In this document: piece by piece, positions 9,935 through 21,288 of the stretch
Numbering within the stretch: position 1 is the stretch's first letter
Layout of the letters: each line of letters starts with the position of its first letter
DNA from: Limnanthes douglasii subsp. nivea
Lineage: Eukaryota; Streptophyta; Magnoliopsida; Brassicales; Limnanthaceae
Assembly: GCA_036936605.1 (NCBI GenBank)
Contig: JAUPFV010000002.1
Span: 203,631,273-203,695,272 of the forward strand
Direction of reading: 5' to 3'
DNA length: 64,000 nucleotides
The notes under the pieces: model-generated
What the model saw: the letters and a program-made list of their open reading frames with translations, nothing else
The model's database searches: none
What the model was told of the DNA's origin: nothing
Program-made: the position numbers and the translations under genes

Positions 9935-11469
9935 TTACATGCTTGTTCTCAGATAACCCACTCTGAAACCCTCCAAAAACACGATGGCTCTGAGTCTATT
10001 AGGGATTTCATTCTCTTCCATGAACAAATTCTTACTAGACACTTGAGTGAACTTCGCTATCCAATCCGCTGCTGCATTCTGTTTTCTAAATATATGAATT
10101 ATCTTCATATTTGGGGAAATGAGTTTGTAGCAGCACATTATCATAGCTTTGAGATACCACGGGGCTCTTCCTATGAGGAACATTTGAGTCAGAACCCTAC
10201 AGTCTGTCTCGATGTCTAACATGTGAATCCCTTTTTTCAAAGCAAAGGTGAAGACCATCCAACATGACTCCGGTCTCAGCAATAATTAGATTACCCTTGT
10301 CGTAGACCTTACCAAACCCAAATAATACGTTACCCGAGCTGTCCCTGACCACACCACCTCCATAACACTCTCCAGACGCAGTATAAGAACCATCAGAATT
10401 TAGCTTGAAATGGCCAAGCTTGGGACAAACCCATCTTAACGAAACAGGAATGTTAGGCCTTAACAATTGATTGATGCATCCAATAGAAAGACCTACCTCT
10501 TTGTCCTTGCCCCAATGCTTTATTTTTAAAAGCTGAGCTTTGTCCAAGCTCGAGCGAATATAGGTTATATAGACTATCATTTCCTCACAACTAATATCTT
10601 TATTTTCCATCTTCTTTTTGTTTCTTGCGTTCCAGATTACCCATACTATGATTGTGGGTAAAATGGTACGCAGATGAATCAATTTACCAGTAGACCACTA
10701 CCATGATCTCACCATGTGAGACAAAGACATGTTCTTAGTTATGTAGATATTAAAATAGGCAGCAAAATAACTCCATACCTCCCAAGCTCTTTGACAGTCA
10801 ATGAACACATGCTTTATATTTTCAGTATTGCAACAATGCCGACATTTTGATACTAATTGGGTTTTCTTCATTTGTAGAACAGAATCCACCGAAAGTCAGG
10901 ATTTTAGAGTTCTCTAGAGCATGGAGGAGTACTTACAGGGAGTGACATTATTCCACAGCCTACTATAAAGGTAAGATTTACAACCTTTATTTCTTATCTC
11001 AGCCTAAGTAGACTTAGCGCACAACAAACCATCATCACTGAGTGTTCAGTTAATGGAATCAGTGTTAGTAATGTTAATAGACATCTTGAGAACCTTTTGG
11101 ATTTGATTCTGATCCAAAATTATCTCAAGATTTGTAGAATTCCACCTGCCAGAAACCCAAAAATCCTTGGCCATAGCCCCATCATATGAGCCTCTGTCAT
11201 CATTTTTTGAAAAAATAGTGAATGCCTCATTATGACACCATTTGTCCAACATAATGTCTATTTTTCCTTTATTAGCTTGCCAGATAACATACTTCTCATC
11301 CCTGTCTCTTACCCTCCAAACTCGTTTCCAAATGGCTGAGCTTTTTGGATTTAGAGCAACTGTTAAAGGGTGGTTGTTATTGAAGTAGATAGACTTCATC
11401 AGCCTTGCCCGAAGAGAGTCTTGATTTCTCAAGTTAAACCATAGCTTGAAAGAGAAGACTTCCACCATA
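9935..11469 (-). pseudogene. LINE ORF2, zinc-finger and RNase H (3' part, beyond T2)
   Basis: Continues the LINE after the T2 insertion. From 11468, MVEVFSFKLWFNLRNQDSLR matches the post-RT block of plant LINEs. Near 10870-10700 LVSKCRHCC then NIKHVFIDCQRAWEVW is the zf-RVT domain. The segment 10682-10197 has IVWVIWNARNKK and then RNase H (GHFKLNSDGSYTASGE), and 10282-9935 completes it (LDIETDCRVLTQMF, IHIFRKQNAAADWIAK). The RNase H acidic residues D, E and D are visible; the domain is split by one frameshift near 10240. The end at 9935 is followed by about 370 bp of 3' UTR. Confidence 0.85.
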
Positions 11470-11474
11470 TCTTC

Positions 11475-11881
11475 TGGTGAGGTTAATTTATGGCTGAGGG
11501 TAATTGAGTAATTTGTTCAGAGTTTTGTGGAAGTTTATGGGTGTTTAATATTTTGAGTAGAGAGTAGAGGGAGAATTAAGCAGCTTGGTTGCAGTTAATT
11601 TTCATTACCCATATTTAATGCAGGTGGTTGGGAATTTATACCTTTACATTTGGGCTTTATGGGTTTTCGGGTCATGTTTAATGGACCCGGGTCACGTTTA
11701 TAGACCCATGAGCTCTTAGTAGGAGAGCAACCAGCTTAGTCAAGAAGTGTTTAGGTTTTTTAGTACTTTTGTCATTGTTCGAACAGTCCAATGGGCTAAG
11801 TGTTCGAAGTGGTATGTCCGGTCTGGTGGTCTTGGTCCGATCTGTCCATGTCCGGAGAGGAAGCAGAATTCAGACTCATCA
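11475..11881 (-). repeat. T2 3' LTR (407 bp)
   Basis: On + it starts TGGTGAGGTTAATTTATGG and ends GACTCATCA; TG...CA ends as usual for LTRs. Aligns along its whole length with 17008-17413. On its inner side lies ggagccccttttttagg, which on - is the polypurine tract AAAAAAGGGGCTCC. Confidence 0.92.
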
Positions 11882-11897
11882 GGAGCCCCTTTTTTAG
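11882..11897 (-). other. T2 polypurine tract
   Basis: The - strand reads AAAAAAGGGGCTCC immediately before the TGATGAG of the 3' LTR. This is where plus-strand DNA synthesis would be primed. The same GGGGCTAC or GGGCTAC motif sits at the LTR edge of T1, T3 and T4. Confidence 0.7.
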
Positions 11898-12043
11898 GTG
11901 TTTGTTCAAATACCTTTGCCAAAAACCTGAAAAACAGTCCGATGCATAGGGGCAGTTTTAGTCCGGACAGGTCTGTTTGTGTTGTGGCTTTATCCGGACT
12001 GATAAAGCTTTGAAAATCCAAACGGTTTTTTGCCAGAGTTTAT

Positions 12044-12225
12044 GGGACACGTGTCACATTTTGGTTGGTTTCTTCAGCCGTTTTTTCACCTTGAATTTCG
12101 CACCCACCTTCTTCGAAAAGCAACCTCTTCATTAAAGAGGATGACATCAGCGCCGTCTTTTAATCATTACCAATCTTTTCGAATTCTCCTAGGAATCAAA
12201 CTCCTTTTTCAGATTTACTATAAAT
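12044..12225 (+). promoter_or_regulatory. Candidate promoter of the T2 aORF (G-box and TATA box)
   Basis: GGGACACGTGTCACATTTTG at 12044 contains a perfect G-box CACGTG (12048-12053), the core recognised by plant bZIP and bHLH factors. TATAAAT lies at 12219-12225, 121 bases before the ATG, followed by TACTGTTTCACCATC. T7 has the same G-box block (59198) and a TATA-like box at the same spacing. The motifs are seen directly; promoter activity is inferred. Confidence 0.6.
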
Positions 12226-12345
12226 TGAAATACTTTCTACTGTTTCACCATCACTCTCATTTTTACTCTGCAAATCCTCAAAGCTTTTTTTCTCTCCAAA
12301 TCCTCAAAGCTTTTTTCTCTCCAATTTTTTTTACCCAGTTTATTT

Positions 12346-15273
12346 ATGTTCACGGCTCGGAACGCTTTGGTCAAAGGCGGGTGGCTCAACCTCTCTGAAC
12401 TAAAAAAAGCGCAAAAGGTCGAAAGGGAAAGGCGCATTGCAGCAGGCTTACCCACCTCCCCTATCGACGAACCAGTGACTGCAGCCACAGAGTCAGACCA
12501 GGGTTCTTCTTCTTCAAAAGGCATCAAACCGAAAAGGTTATTTCAAACCAATCTCTCACCCATTATCTCCAGTTCTTCGGTTCAAGAATCGGAACCTATT
12601 GTTGAGCCAGGTGTAACTGTTACTAGCTTCAAGAAACCCTCCCCCTTCTTAGCTATGGGGTCAGACGCCAAAAACTCTCCTAAGAAATTAGTCGACCAAA
12701 GAAAATGCCGACTGGTCAAGGGTCAAGCTTCCAAGAGCACCCCTTCAAAATCGGGTGCCAAAGACAGTAGTGTGGGGCCAGAAGTGCCCATTAGAGCTCC
12801 CAAGGACATGCTGTCCGGTCCGGAGGGCACTAGCTCAAGTCTCCGGAAGGAAACATCTGCACCAGAGCCCCAACCTGAGGCCAGAAACCAAGAAAACACA
12901 GAAACTCAGGAGTCCGGCAGCCAGGCTGAGCCAGATCTAAACCTTCGCCTTACTACTGCTGCTGAAAACCCCTCATCAATCATGGAGGAAGTAATGGAGG
13001 ACTCTATCGAAGAGGCTCCATTTGAGTCTGAGCCCTCCGGACAGACTAGTAGTGCTGTTGCTGCCAAAAAAGATAAAGGCAAGGAAAGGTTGTGCTTGAG
13101 GCATCCGGATCTGCCGGAGAGTCTTGAAGGAAAGGCGGGGCCTTGTTTTCACAAGGTCAATGTCAAGTACCTCCTTGCCCTGCAAAAGATCAACTACGCA
13201 TTTATCCACACAGCCGAGTTGGGCCGGATGCGTACGAAGTGGGGAATTCCGGAGAACGTGAAGATAAGAATCCCTATCAACCCCAAAACTCCAATGGACT
13301 GCAAATTGAGCGAGATAGTCATCTTCACGGAGCTGTTCAATTGGGGGCTCAGATTCTCCTTGGACCCAGAAATTGTCAGATATTTTCATCTGATAAAGCT
13401 CTGTCCAAGCCATCTAAGCCCCAATGCTTGGTACACCCTCATGTCCTGCATTATGGCTTCCAGGCTCTCCGGGATTCCTCTACCAATGGAGGAGTTTGCT
13501 GATGTGGCCAGTCTCTGCAGAAACCACCACATCCCCTTCTACCATTTCAACATAGGGGATAACTTCAAAGCTGCGAATGACTTGCTAGAGTCGGAGAGGA
13601 ATTGGAGGACCCAGTTCTTGTTTGTAAGTGGTGCTTGGTAGAATGGGATTTAAATCAAGTCCGGAGTCAACCCAAGTCTTCTCACAAGCAGATGGAGGAG
13701 TGACCGTAAGTCTCCTACTTTACATTCTTGTCTTTCTTTTTTTATCAAGTCTGTTTAAACTAATTGGTCTTATCTTTTCCTTAGCAGTGCTGCCCAAGGA
13801 CTTCAGTGACCACTTGAAAACCGGTTAGACCGCTTGGGCTGCTGAGAAGTGGGGGAACCAGTTCCATGCTGCTTTCACAGGGGGCAACTTAGCAAGGTCT
13901 CAATTGTGGAACACCACAGGTCGGAGAGACTTAACTTGGGAAGAGCTCACCATCCAGCCTCCTCCGGATGTAGTACTCAAAAGGACGCATGAACCGGACT
14001 GGACTCTTTACTTGCCAGGCCGGGCCAAGGCCCCGAGTAAGATGAAAGGTAAAAAGAAAGGCAAGAAAGTGGTGGGTGGAGCTAACCCTGCTGTGGTGGA
14101 GGAGGATGTTCCAACGCATCCGGAGGGGCCAACCCCTAGTCAAATTGATGCTGCTCTCTTGGCAGCGGTAGAGCATGAGAGTGTTAGGCAAGAGGTTCAC
14201 TCCCCAAATCCTCCAAGGGCTTCCAAAAGAGACCATAAACGGGGAGCTGAAAGCAAAGATAGGGAGGCCAAGAAGAAAAAGACCTCTAAGGGTGACGAAC
14301 TCTCTCTCCGACCTCCGGAGCCTCTTTCCCAAGCTGACCCCACTGACCCAACACAAGCAGAGGAGATACCTGGTGACTTCCAAACCGATGAGGTCGAAGG
14401 GGGAGATCTTAATATTGATGGGGTAGACGTCACTGGTCTTGGTGGGCTTGGTGAGTACTTTATCAATCTCCCCAAAGATGATTTTGCTGGGCCTTACCTC
14501 CCTCCGATCACTTCAAACACAGTCACTTTTAATGGTAAGACCTTTATTGTTTCAAGTGAAAGGGATGTTATAGCCCACTCTTTATTAAGCAACGTTCAAC
14601 TGGTGCTTGCGTTGGAGAAGCAAGTTCGAAATCAGGCAGACATTATCAAAGACCTCAAGTCTGACAAAGAGAGGCTGTCCGATGACCTTCTTACTGCCAC
14701 TTCAAACACTGCCATTCTAAAGGGGAAAACGAAGAGCTGAAGAGAACCCAAGAGGTGAGTGCCACAAAAGTTACCACTCTAGAGAACACTATCACAGAGC
14801 TTCGGGAGAAGCTGTCCGGATTGGAGAAAGATCTTGCCTCATCAAAAGAGGAGACCAAGGCCAATGACCAAATTATCACCAACCTGACCAGCGACAATAT
14901 TGCTCTTGAAAACGCAGTGTCCCAAGCTGCAGAGGAGAAAGATGGTTTGTTAAGGGAGCAGGAGGGAAAAATCCAGGCCAAGATCGATGCTTATGCCAAT
15001 AACGTGATAGACACTCAAGAGCAAATGTATGCCAAGGTGAAATCAGATATGGTCCTGCTCTTCCATGAGAAGATCCCGAAGAGGAACTTGGGTGATTTAT
15101 GGCTTCACGTAGAGCCTGAAGACCTCCCATATCACACAATGGCCAAAGGTGACAGGTTTGGATTCTCTAGTGCATCCTCATCTGATGACGAAGAGAACAC
15201 CAGAGAGAGCCCAAACGAAGAGAAAGATGAACTCAATGGGAAGAAGAAAATGGACGAAGCTGAGCCATCTTAA
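12346..15273 (+). pseudogene. T2 antisense ORF (aORF): Transposase_28-like, coiled-coil protein with one intron
   Basis: Begins MFTARNALVKGGWLNLSELK at ATG 12346. Exon 1 (to 13705): a long low-complexity N-terminus, conserved MEEVMEDSIEEAPFESEP (about residues 209-226), then a globular part with LFNWGLRFSLDPEIVRYFHL and LSPNAWYTLMSCIMASRL, resembling the plant 'putative gypsy type transposon' domain (PF04195). The intron is 13706-13787. Exon 2 from 13788 has lysine-rich segments (KMKGKKKGKK, EAKKKKTSKGDE), a coiled coil (TLENTITELREKLSGLEKDL) and an acidic tail (SSASSSDDEEN). Compared with T7 it carries stops at 13639, 13651 and 13827 and a 1-base loss near 14722, so this copy is just broken. 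Its job is unknown; the basic stretches suggest a nuclear protein. Confidence 0.8.
13706..13787 (+). other. Intron in the T2 aORF (82 bp, phase 1)
   Basis: Donor GTGACC|GTAAGTCTCC and acceptor TTTTCCTTAGCAG|TGCTGCCC. Removing it joins AGTGACC to TGCTGCCC so that the reading frame continues as LLPKDFSDHL, matching ILPKEFIGYL of T7 after its intron. Intron position and phase are the same in T3, T5 and T7. The intron is T-rich, as plant introns are. Confidence 0.8.
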
Positions 15274-15760
15274 AAGGCTCAGTCTTAAATTGAGAATTTT
15301 TTACTTTTCATATTATCTGAACTAAAGTCATTGGAAGGCCAAGGCACTCTTTTTGTAAGTGTGTCCGGTATCTGATCGGATAGATCTTCTACTTTGCTTG
15401 ACAGTTTGAAAGTCCTTGGAAGGCCAAGGCACTTAAGTTATTTCAATGAATATCCTTGTTTTGCACAATTCTCACATTCTTTCATAGTCTATTCTAATTT
15501 TGATGGCTAGTGTTTAAATAGCCTTTAGTCATTTCATAGTGAGAGTGTTTAAATTCTCCGATGACAAATGTTTAAGTAGTCATCACTCTTTTATTTCAAT
15601 TTGGATGGTGTGACAAAAAACAAAGTAAGAATACTTCAGAAATTTTTTAAGAAGGCATCAAATATTATTTAAAACCCGGATACCTCATTAAAACCTCCCC
15701 GCACCAGCAGGGTAGGAAAGAGTATGCCCTCATTAAAACCCGGTCTGTTTGTGTTGTGGC
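15274..15760. other. T2 spacer between the aORF and the truncated gag, with conserved box
   Basis: Non-coding. Contains two copies of a short motif (AAGTCATTGGAAGGCCAAGG and AGTCCTTGGAAGGCCAAGGC) that also occurs twice after the T7 aORF, and the box cctcattaaaacctcc...ggtaggaaagagtatgccc (15683-15729) found in T3, T4, T6 and T7. From 15742 begins a 29-base copy of a sequence near the 3' LTR, marking the pol deletion junction. Confidence 0.6.
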
Positions 15761-15770
15761 TTTATCCGGA

Positions 15771-16934
15771 ATGATTTTGATTAGGGTTTGGTGCCACCGG
15801 GGTAGACCTCACCTTCCTGTGCACCCTTGTCTTCTTTGTTTCATCAACGTTAATTTGTTTTCCAACCTGATTCAGCAACCCTCCCCAAGTCATGGCCTTC
15901 TTTCTGGTCACCGAATCAGCCAAATTACCAGGGTTCAAGCCCTGTCTCAAAGATGCTATTGCAACTTGCTCGAAGCAATCAGCCAACCCATTCTTGGTGT
16001 TCACAGAACGACTTATATATTATTTTAAGGATTCATTCGGTTCCTGGGCACAATGGATTATTGTGTCCCTGTTGCCTTTTAACTCTTTACTCCCAACGAA
16101 CTGCCTGCGAAAGGCCACCCAAAAAGTATCGAAATTCTTGATACAGCCTTGTGGTAGGCTGTTATACCATTTCAGAGCACTCCCCGTAAACGATTGGGAG
16201 AATGCTCTACAAAGTAGCTTGTCATCATCATCAAAGTTAATCATAAAGTTTTTAAATTGCTCCAAATGATTGTCCGGATCAGTACTGCCATCGTACTTTT
16301 CCATTTTGGTGCTATCAAACCTCTTAGGGAGGTTTCTAGATAGAATTTTAGAAGACAATGGAGACTGCCTCCAATTTCGACCACGACTGAACACAGTATC
16401 TTCATTGGGAGTTGCAAAGATACCTGGTTCATCGTGGAAAGCAAACGGATCCATCAGCATCTGGTCTACATGCCTCCGGCTGTGAGATGACCCTTTGCCA
16501 ATATTCTTCTTCAACTTTCCATGTCTATCCTTTTTCCTTGAGTATTTTTTGATTTGCTTCTGCTTCTTTTTAATTCGACCCTCATCGCTGCTAGAGGATA
16601 AGGATTCTTTAACTCCCTCATCATCCAAAGAGCTATCAGAAGACTCTGAGTCTGAGTCAGAACTCTCCACTGGCTTAGATCGGTGAGACTTTTTGGAGCT
16701 AGCATGAGTCTTTTTTGTACTCACATGAGTCCTTGAAGGCTCATGCTCTCTGGGGTTATCAGCGTGATGAGCAACTGACGCTTTCGATTTTTCTTTCATG
16801 CCCATCTTAGCCTTTTTTGCCCTTAGAGCTTCTATCTCGCCTTTTAGCCTATCGCGTTCCTCGATAGTGTATTCATCGTTTTCACCCACCAATTCGAGCA
16901 AAGCTGGTGGCACTTCCGGAGCGTCCGGATTCAT
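15771..16934 (-). pseudogene. T2 gag (truncated)
   Basis: Starts at ATG 16934 (MNPDAPEVPPALLELVGEND). A short coiled coil (about residues 22-50), a charged serine-rich linker (SSDSDSESSDSSLDDEG) and a basic stretch precede the capsid core: MEKYDGSTDPDNHLEQFKNF, LCRAFSQSFTGSALKWYNSL, CIKNFDTFWVAFRRQFVGSK. This is the Ty3-type retrotransposon gag fold that forms the virus-like particle. One in-frame stop (after NESLK, 16022-16020) interrupts it; the frame then runs on to 15762. The knuckle is missing because of the deletion. Confidence 0.88.
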
Positions 16935-16979
16935 TCAGACTGACTCTTCTTGTTGGTTTCGAATGCTCGATTCAGGCAC

Positions 16980-17007
16980 CTTCGTCCTCCCACTGTGGTC
17001 GCCAATT
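16980..17007 (-). other. T2 primer-binding site region
   Basis: Immediately inside the 5' LTR the - strand reads AATTGGCGACCACAGTGGGA. Plant Tat-type elements typically have a TGGCG...GTGGGA stretch here that pairs with a tRNA 3' end to prime first-strand synthesis. I cannot name the tRNA with certainty. Confidence 0.5.
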
Positions 17008-17413
17008 TGGTGAGGTTAATTTATGTCTGAGGGTAATTGAGTAATTTGTTCAGAGTTTTATGGAATTTTATGGGTGTTTAATATTTTGAATAGAGAGTAG
17101 AGGGAGAATTAAGCAGCTTGGTTGCAGTTAATTTTCATTACCTATATTTAATGCAGGTGGTTGGGAATTTATACCTTTACATTTGGGCCTTATGGGTTTT
17201 CGGGTCATGTTTAATGGACCGGGTCACGTTTATAGACCCATGAGCTCTTAGTAGGAGAGCAAGCAGCTTAGTCAAGAAGTGTTTAGGTTTTTTAGTACTT
17301 TTGTCATTGTTCGAACAGTCCAATGGGCTAAGTGTTCGAAGTGGTCTGTCCGGTCTGGTGGTCTTGGTCCGATCTGTCCCTGTCCGGAGAGGAAGCAGAC
17401 TTCGGACTCATCA
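17008..17413 (-). repeat. T2 5' LTR (406 bp)
   Basis: Matches 11475-11881 throughout (hand count: 11 substitutions, one 1-base indel). Starts TGGTGAGGTTAATTTATG and ends GGACTCATCA on +, directly followed by the duplication TCTTC. Confidence 0.92.
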
Positions 17414-17418
17414 TCTTC

Positions 17419-19977
17419 AATCCTTCAGACATTTAAACATCTCTTTTCATAGTTTTACAGAGAGCAGACCACTTGCACCAGTTAGTAGCAGATTTATTTT
17501 CTTTAGAACCCCATAAAAATTTATTGTAGAGAGTCTCCAGCCTTTTGATAGTAGTTTGAGGAATCTCAGTGCTTTGAATTGAAAAAATAGAATAGGAAGC
17601 AAACACAGACTGTATCAAAATCAATCTTCCTCCAAAAGACAAAACATTATGGTCCCATTCATTGATTTTGCTAACTGTTTTTGCTACTAAATCATCAAAG
17701 TTCCTAGCATTTCTTATTGGTTCTGATGACACAATCCAAATACCTAATAGGTAGATTGCATTGCTTGAATCTCAGGAGAGTTTCCAACTTTCTAGCATGA
17801 ATGGTAGAGCACTTGGTGGAGGTAACAATTTTATACTTTCTTTTACTCACAAGCTGCCCAGACACTTCCTCATAATGACTAACCATATCCACTATCTTTT
17901 TTATAACACTAGTAGCCCAACAACAGAAGATCAGGATATCATCTGCGAAATAGAGACTTGGTAAACTCAAATTCCCTCTGTATTTGTAATTCAATGTTTG
18001 ACATTCATTGTATAGCCTTCTTAGGCCCCTGAAAAGGTACTCTTGGCCTAAAATGAAAAGGATGTGTGATAGTGGATCACCCTGCCTAAGTCCCTTGTTG
18101 GACTTGAAAAAACCCCTTGAAACACCATTGACCACAATAGAAAACTGACAGTTCACCATGTTTCTTTCAATTAGCCTTAGGAGATCATCTCTGAACCCAA
18201 AACCAGCCAACACACTTAGTATAAAAGTGTGGTCCATCCTATCAAAAGCCTTTTCCATGTCCAATTTCATCAATATATTCCCTCCTCTTACCTTGCTTTC
18301 CAAGTCAGTCACCAACTCCTGAGCAATCATGATATTGTCATGAATGCTCCTACCATTTACAAATGCCCCTTGCTCAGCTGATATGAGCTGGGGGAGGATA
18401 GTAGAAAGCATATTATTGAGAATCTTAGAAATTGTTCTGCTAAGAAGAGTAGCCAGGCTTATAGGCCTAAAGTCAGACCACCTTTTATGGGCCTCCATCT
18501 TAGGAATTAAACACAGGACAGTAGTATAGATACCCAGAGGGAATGCATCCTCAGAGAAGAAGTCCCTTATAGTAGCACAAAGGTCTTAATTTATTATGAG
18601 CTAACAATACTTATAAAACTTACCATTGAACCCATCTGGCCCTATTGCAGAGTTAGGACACAACCCTTTCACTTATAGATTTCAACCTCCAAAGGCAAGC
18701 TCATAAGCATGCTATTTTCCTCACTAGAGACCAAGTTAGGAATGTAATTATTGAGAATATTAGGATATAAGGGATTAGGTAAATCAGAAATTAACGCTTT
18801 AAAATGAGCCATTGCGGATTCACCAATAACATTCGCATCCTCTTCTCATCTGTCTTCAACCCAAATACGAGAGATCTTTGATATTTTCTACTTTCGTTTG
18901 ACATAATTGTGAAAGAAAGCCGTGTTTCTTTCACCATCTTTAGTCCAATTAACATGAGACTTTTGAGACCAGTATTCCTCTTCCCTCTCAAGCAACAGAA
19001 GATGATTTCCTTTAGCTTTTTTCAGATTTTCCTTGTCCACAGCTGAGTAAGTGGTAAGAACTTTAACTTCTAAATCATTGATATCTTACTCTAGACTTCT
19101 TATGGAGTCAAAAATATTTCCAAATACTGTCTTATTCCACACCTTTAGATTGGCCTTTAGGTGTTTGAGCTTAAACAAAATTTAAACATATGAGGCCTAA
19201 AATAGTCCACTACCCAACATTTCTTTATAAAACTATAGAGTTCATCATGGAGGCACCACATATTTAAGAACTTAAACATAGACTTCCTTTTGTCAGAAGA
19301 TGAGGAAATATTAATAAGCAATGGAGAATGATTAGAATAGGTTTTAGGAAGATGAATGACTGAAGTATCATCCAAAAAACCAAACCACTAACTGGTAACC
19401 AAAACCCTGTCCAACCTTCTCCAGTGCCTCCCATTAGACCAGGTATACTTATTCCTAGAGAACCCAACATCAACCAAATTAGAGTCCATTATAAAGCTAT
19501 TGGAATCATCCATACTAGCAGTACCATTTGTAGAGAAATGCATATGTTCATCAGGATATGCAATGGTGTTAAAATCACCAACTAGTATCCATTACTTTCC
19601 TTTATCATCTACATTCCTCAGACCATCCCATAACTGACTCCTTAAGCTTCTAGTATACTTAGCGTAGATGACAATGACCAGAAAATCCTTACAGCTAGAG
19701 AGTTCCTAACCTTTACATGAATAAACTGGTCTTTATTGATCAGAACTTCCACAACAAAATCTCCATTCCACACAACCCAAATTTTATTACTGATATTGCC
19801 TGTAAAACTAGAAAAACCAAGCTTAACAGAAATAGTAGAAAACTTTGAAACTTTTATCATAGGCTCTTGAAGAGCCAAATTTTTTAGCCTCTTAGCTCTC
19901 TTGATAGATTTAATTCTTTCTTGAGCTTCTTTGTTGCCAACACCGCGAACATTCCAGCTTAAAATTGTAATAGTCAT
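17419..19977 (-). pseudogene. LINE ORF2, endonuclease and reverse transcriptase (5' part)
   Basis: Begins MTITILSWNVRGVGNKEAQE, an APE-type endonuclease start. Later motifs in shifting frames are LVGDFNTIAYPDEH near 19560 and the catalytic SNHSPLLINI near 19330. The RT spans 18498-17710: RPISLATLLSRTISKIL, EQGAFVNGRSIHDNIM, LDMEKAFDRMDHTFI, NKGLRQGDPLSHILF and the active site YFADDILIFC near 17940. Endonuclease nicks host DNA and RT copies the RNA there. The open segment 17732-17433 (INEWDHNVLSFGGRLILIQ) is the thumb/connection. Several stops and shifts. T2 interrupts the gene at 17418. Confidence 0.85.
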
Positions 19978-21288
19978 TTAGAATGTTTAGTGCTTTTTGC
20001 AACAACTTTATACTGCAAACTTTTGGAGGAGATGATCCCCTTTGAATTCAACATTCTAACCTTCTTGAATTTCTTCAATTCTGTTTTCTTATCATTAGCA
20101 TTTCTGTTTACAGGAGATTGGGGCAAACTTCTAGTGGTTTCCTTTGATGGAGACAGATTTTCAAACAACTTATTTAATGCCAGACTGCCAGAAGACTCTT
20201 CATGGTCGATAGATTCCAATTCCAGCATGTGAAGAGCCCTTATCATTTCATTGCTTTCCACCCTAATAGGAGGTAAAGGTTTATCAGATACTTCCTTAAT
20301 CAGATTAATATCTCCTTTCAATTCATTTTTCTAATCTATTATAACTGACTTGATTTTATTCTCTTTTGACTCAATCTGAAATACAGGTAGCAGCGCATCC
20401 AACAGCAATGGATTGGAGGTTTTTGCCTAAACAACCGACTTCCTTTGTGCTGACTTTTTACAATCCATTTAAGAGTGGCCCAGGTGAGCACAAGACTTAC
20501 AGTACTTAGGTATTTTATCATACACCAATTCTTGCCAGAAATTCTGATTCCCAAACTCTATCTTGATCCTTTTAGGAAGGGCTTTAGAGACATCCATAAT
20601 AGCCCAAACTCTACAAAAAGTTGTGTCTCACCCTGTTAGATGTAAGAGTCCATATATTTAGAAGAGTTCCGAAACTTTTAGCCACCTCCCGTATAGTTTC
20701 TTCACAGTACATGTATTCAAGAATATTTGGAAGGTCAATAAACACAAGAGTCTCAGGATTTTCTATGTTGGGATTAAACTTAGGAGACCATATGAGCAGT
20801 CTCATTATTTTGTCACCAAGTTGCCACACATTTCTACATCATAGCCTCTTTAAGTCTTCTAGAAGGGCAAACTCTATGAAGACCTGCCTATAATCCCAAC
20901 TAAAAACATTGAAAAAACCCTTGAACTTGAATCTTTCAAGAAAATTCTTAATTATAGCATAACTTGGCTTCCCCGTAGAAAATTTGCCCACCAATGTATG
21001 GGTTGAATTCTGTTTAAGCAGATCGAGATCCTATGATTCAAAATTAATTACCAAATTATCATCCTCCCTAGTTCTCTTAACATTTTTATGTATATGACTG
21101 ATAGAATTAACCTTGAACAAATCGGCAAAAGTTTTCTTGTTAGTTGATACATTTGTCTTGCTTGTTGCAGATTCGAACATTGGGTTAATCCTGATCTTAG
21201 GTTGATCAAGAGTGGAATTCATCTTTGGGAAGTTCCTATCATGATCATCTGATCCATGATATGGTGAGGATCCTTGTCCATCCTCCAT
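19974..21288 (-). pseudogene. LINE ORF1, gag-like RNA-binding protein (DUF4283 and CCHC knuckle)
   Basis: Starts at the ATG 21288 (MEDGQGSSPYHG). Near 20820-20620 the translation WQLGDKIMRLLIWSPKFNPN and ETLVFIDLPNILEYMYCEE matches DUF4283 of plant LINE ORF1 proteins. Around 20500 the other frame gives KYCKSCAHLGHS, a stop, then MDC, a CCHC-type knuckle. The open C-terminal part 20321-19974 is hydrophilic. ORF1 proteins coat LINE RNA and form the particle. At least one frameshift and a stop within the knuckle disrupt it. Its final TGA overlaps the ORF2 start as ATGA at 19977-19974. Confidence 0.75.

Larger units (their letters stand above)
11475..17413 (-). mobile_element. T2: non-autonomous Tat-like Ty3/gypsy element lacking pol
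   Basis: A complete 5.9-kb insertion inside the LINE. LTRs of 407 and 406 bp lie at the two ends, and the 5-bp duplication TCTTC (11470-11474 and 17414-17418) flanks it. gag lies on - next to the right (5') LTR, the antisense aORF on + next to the left (3') LTR. Protease, RT, RNase H and integrase are all absent: gag breaks off at 15771 and the sequence joins directly to the aORF 3' flank. Such an element could only move with enzymes from a relative such as T7. By hand count the LTRs differ by 11 substitutions and one indel, so insertion is moderately recent. Confidence 0.92.

Noticed and set aside
13628..13828. 66-codon hydrophobic open frame on + (possible membrane peptide)
   Set aside because: It spans the predicted aORF intron; its hydrophobic stretch comes from the T-rich intron.
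16270..16686. Open frames on + opposite T2 gag
   Set aside because: Shadows of the gag frame, which has an intact capsid core.
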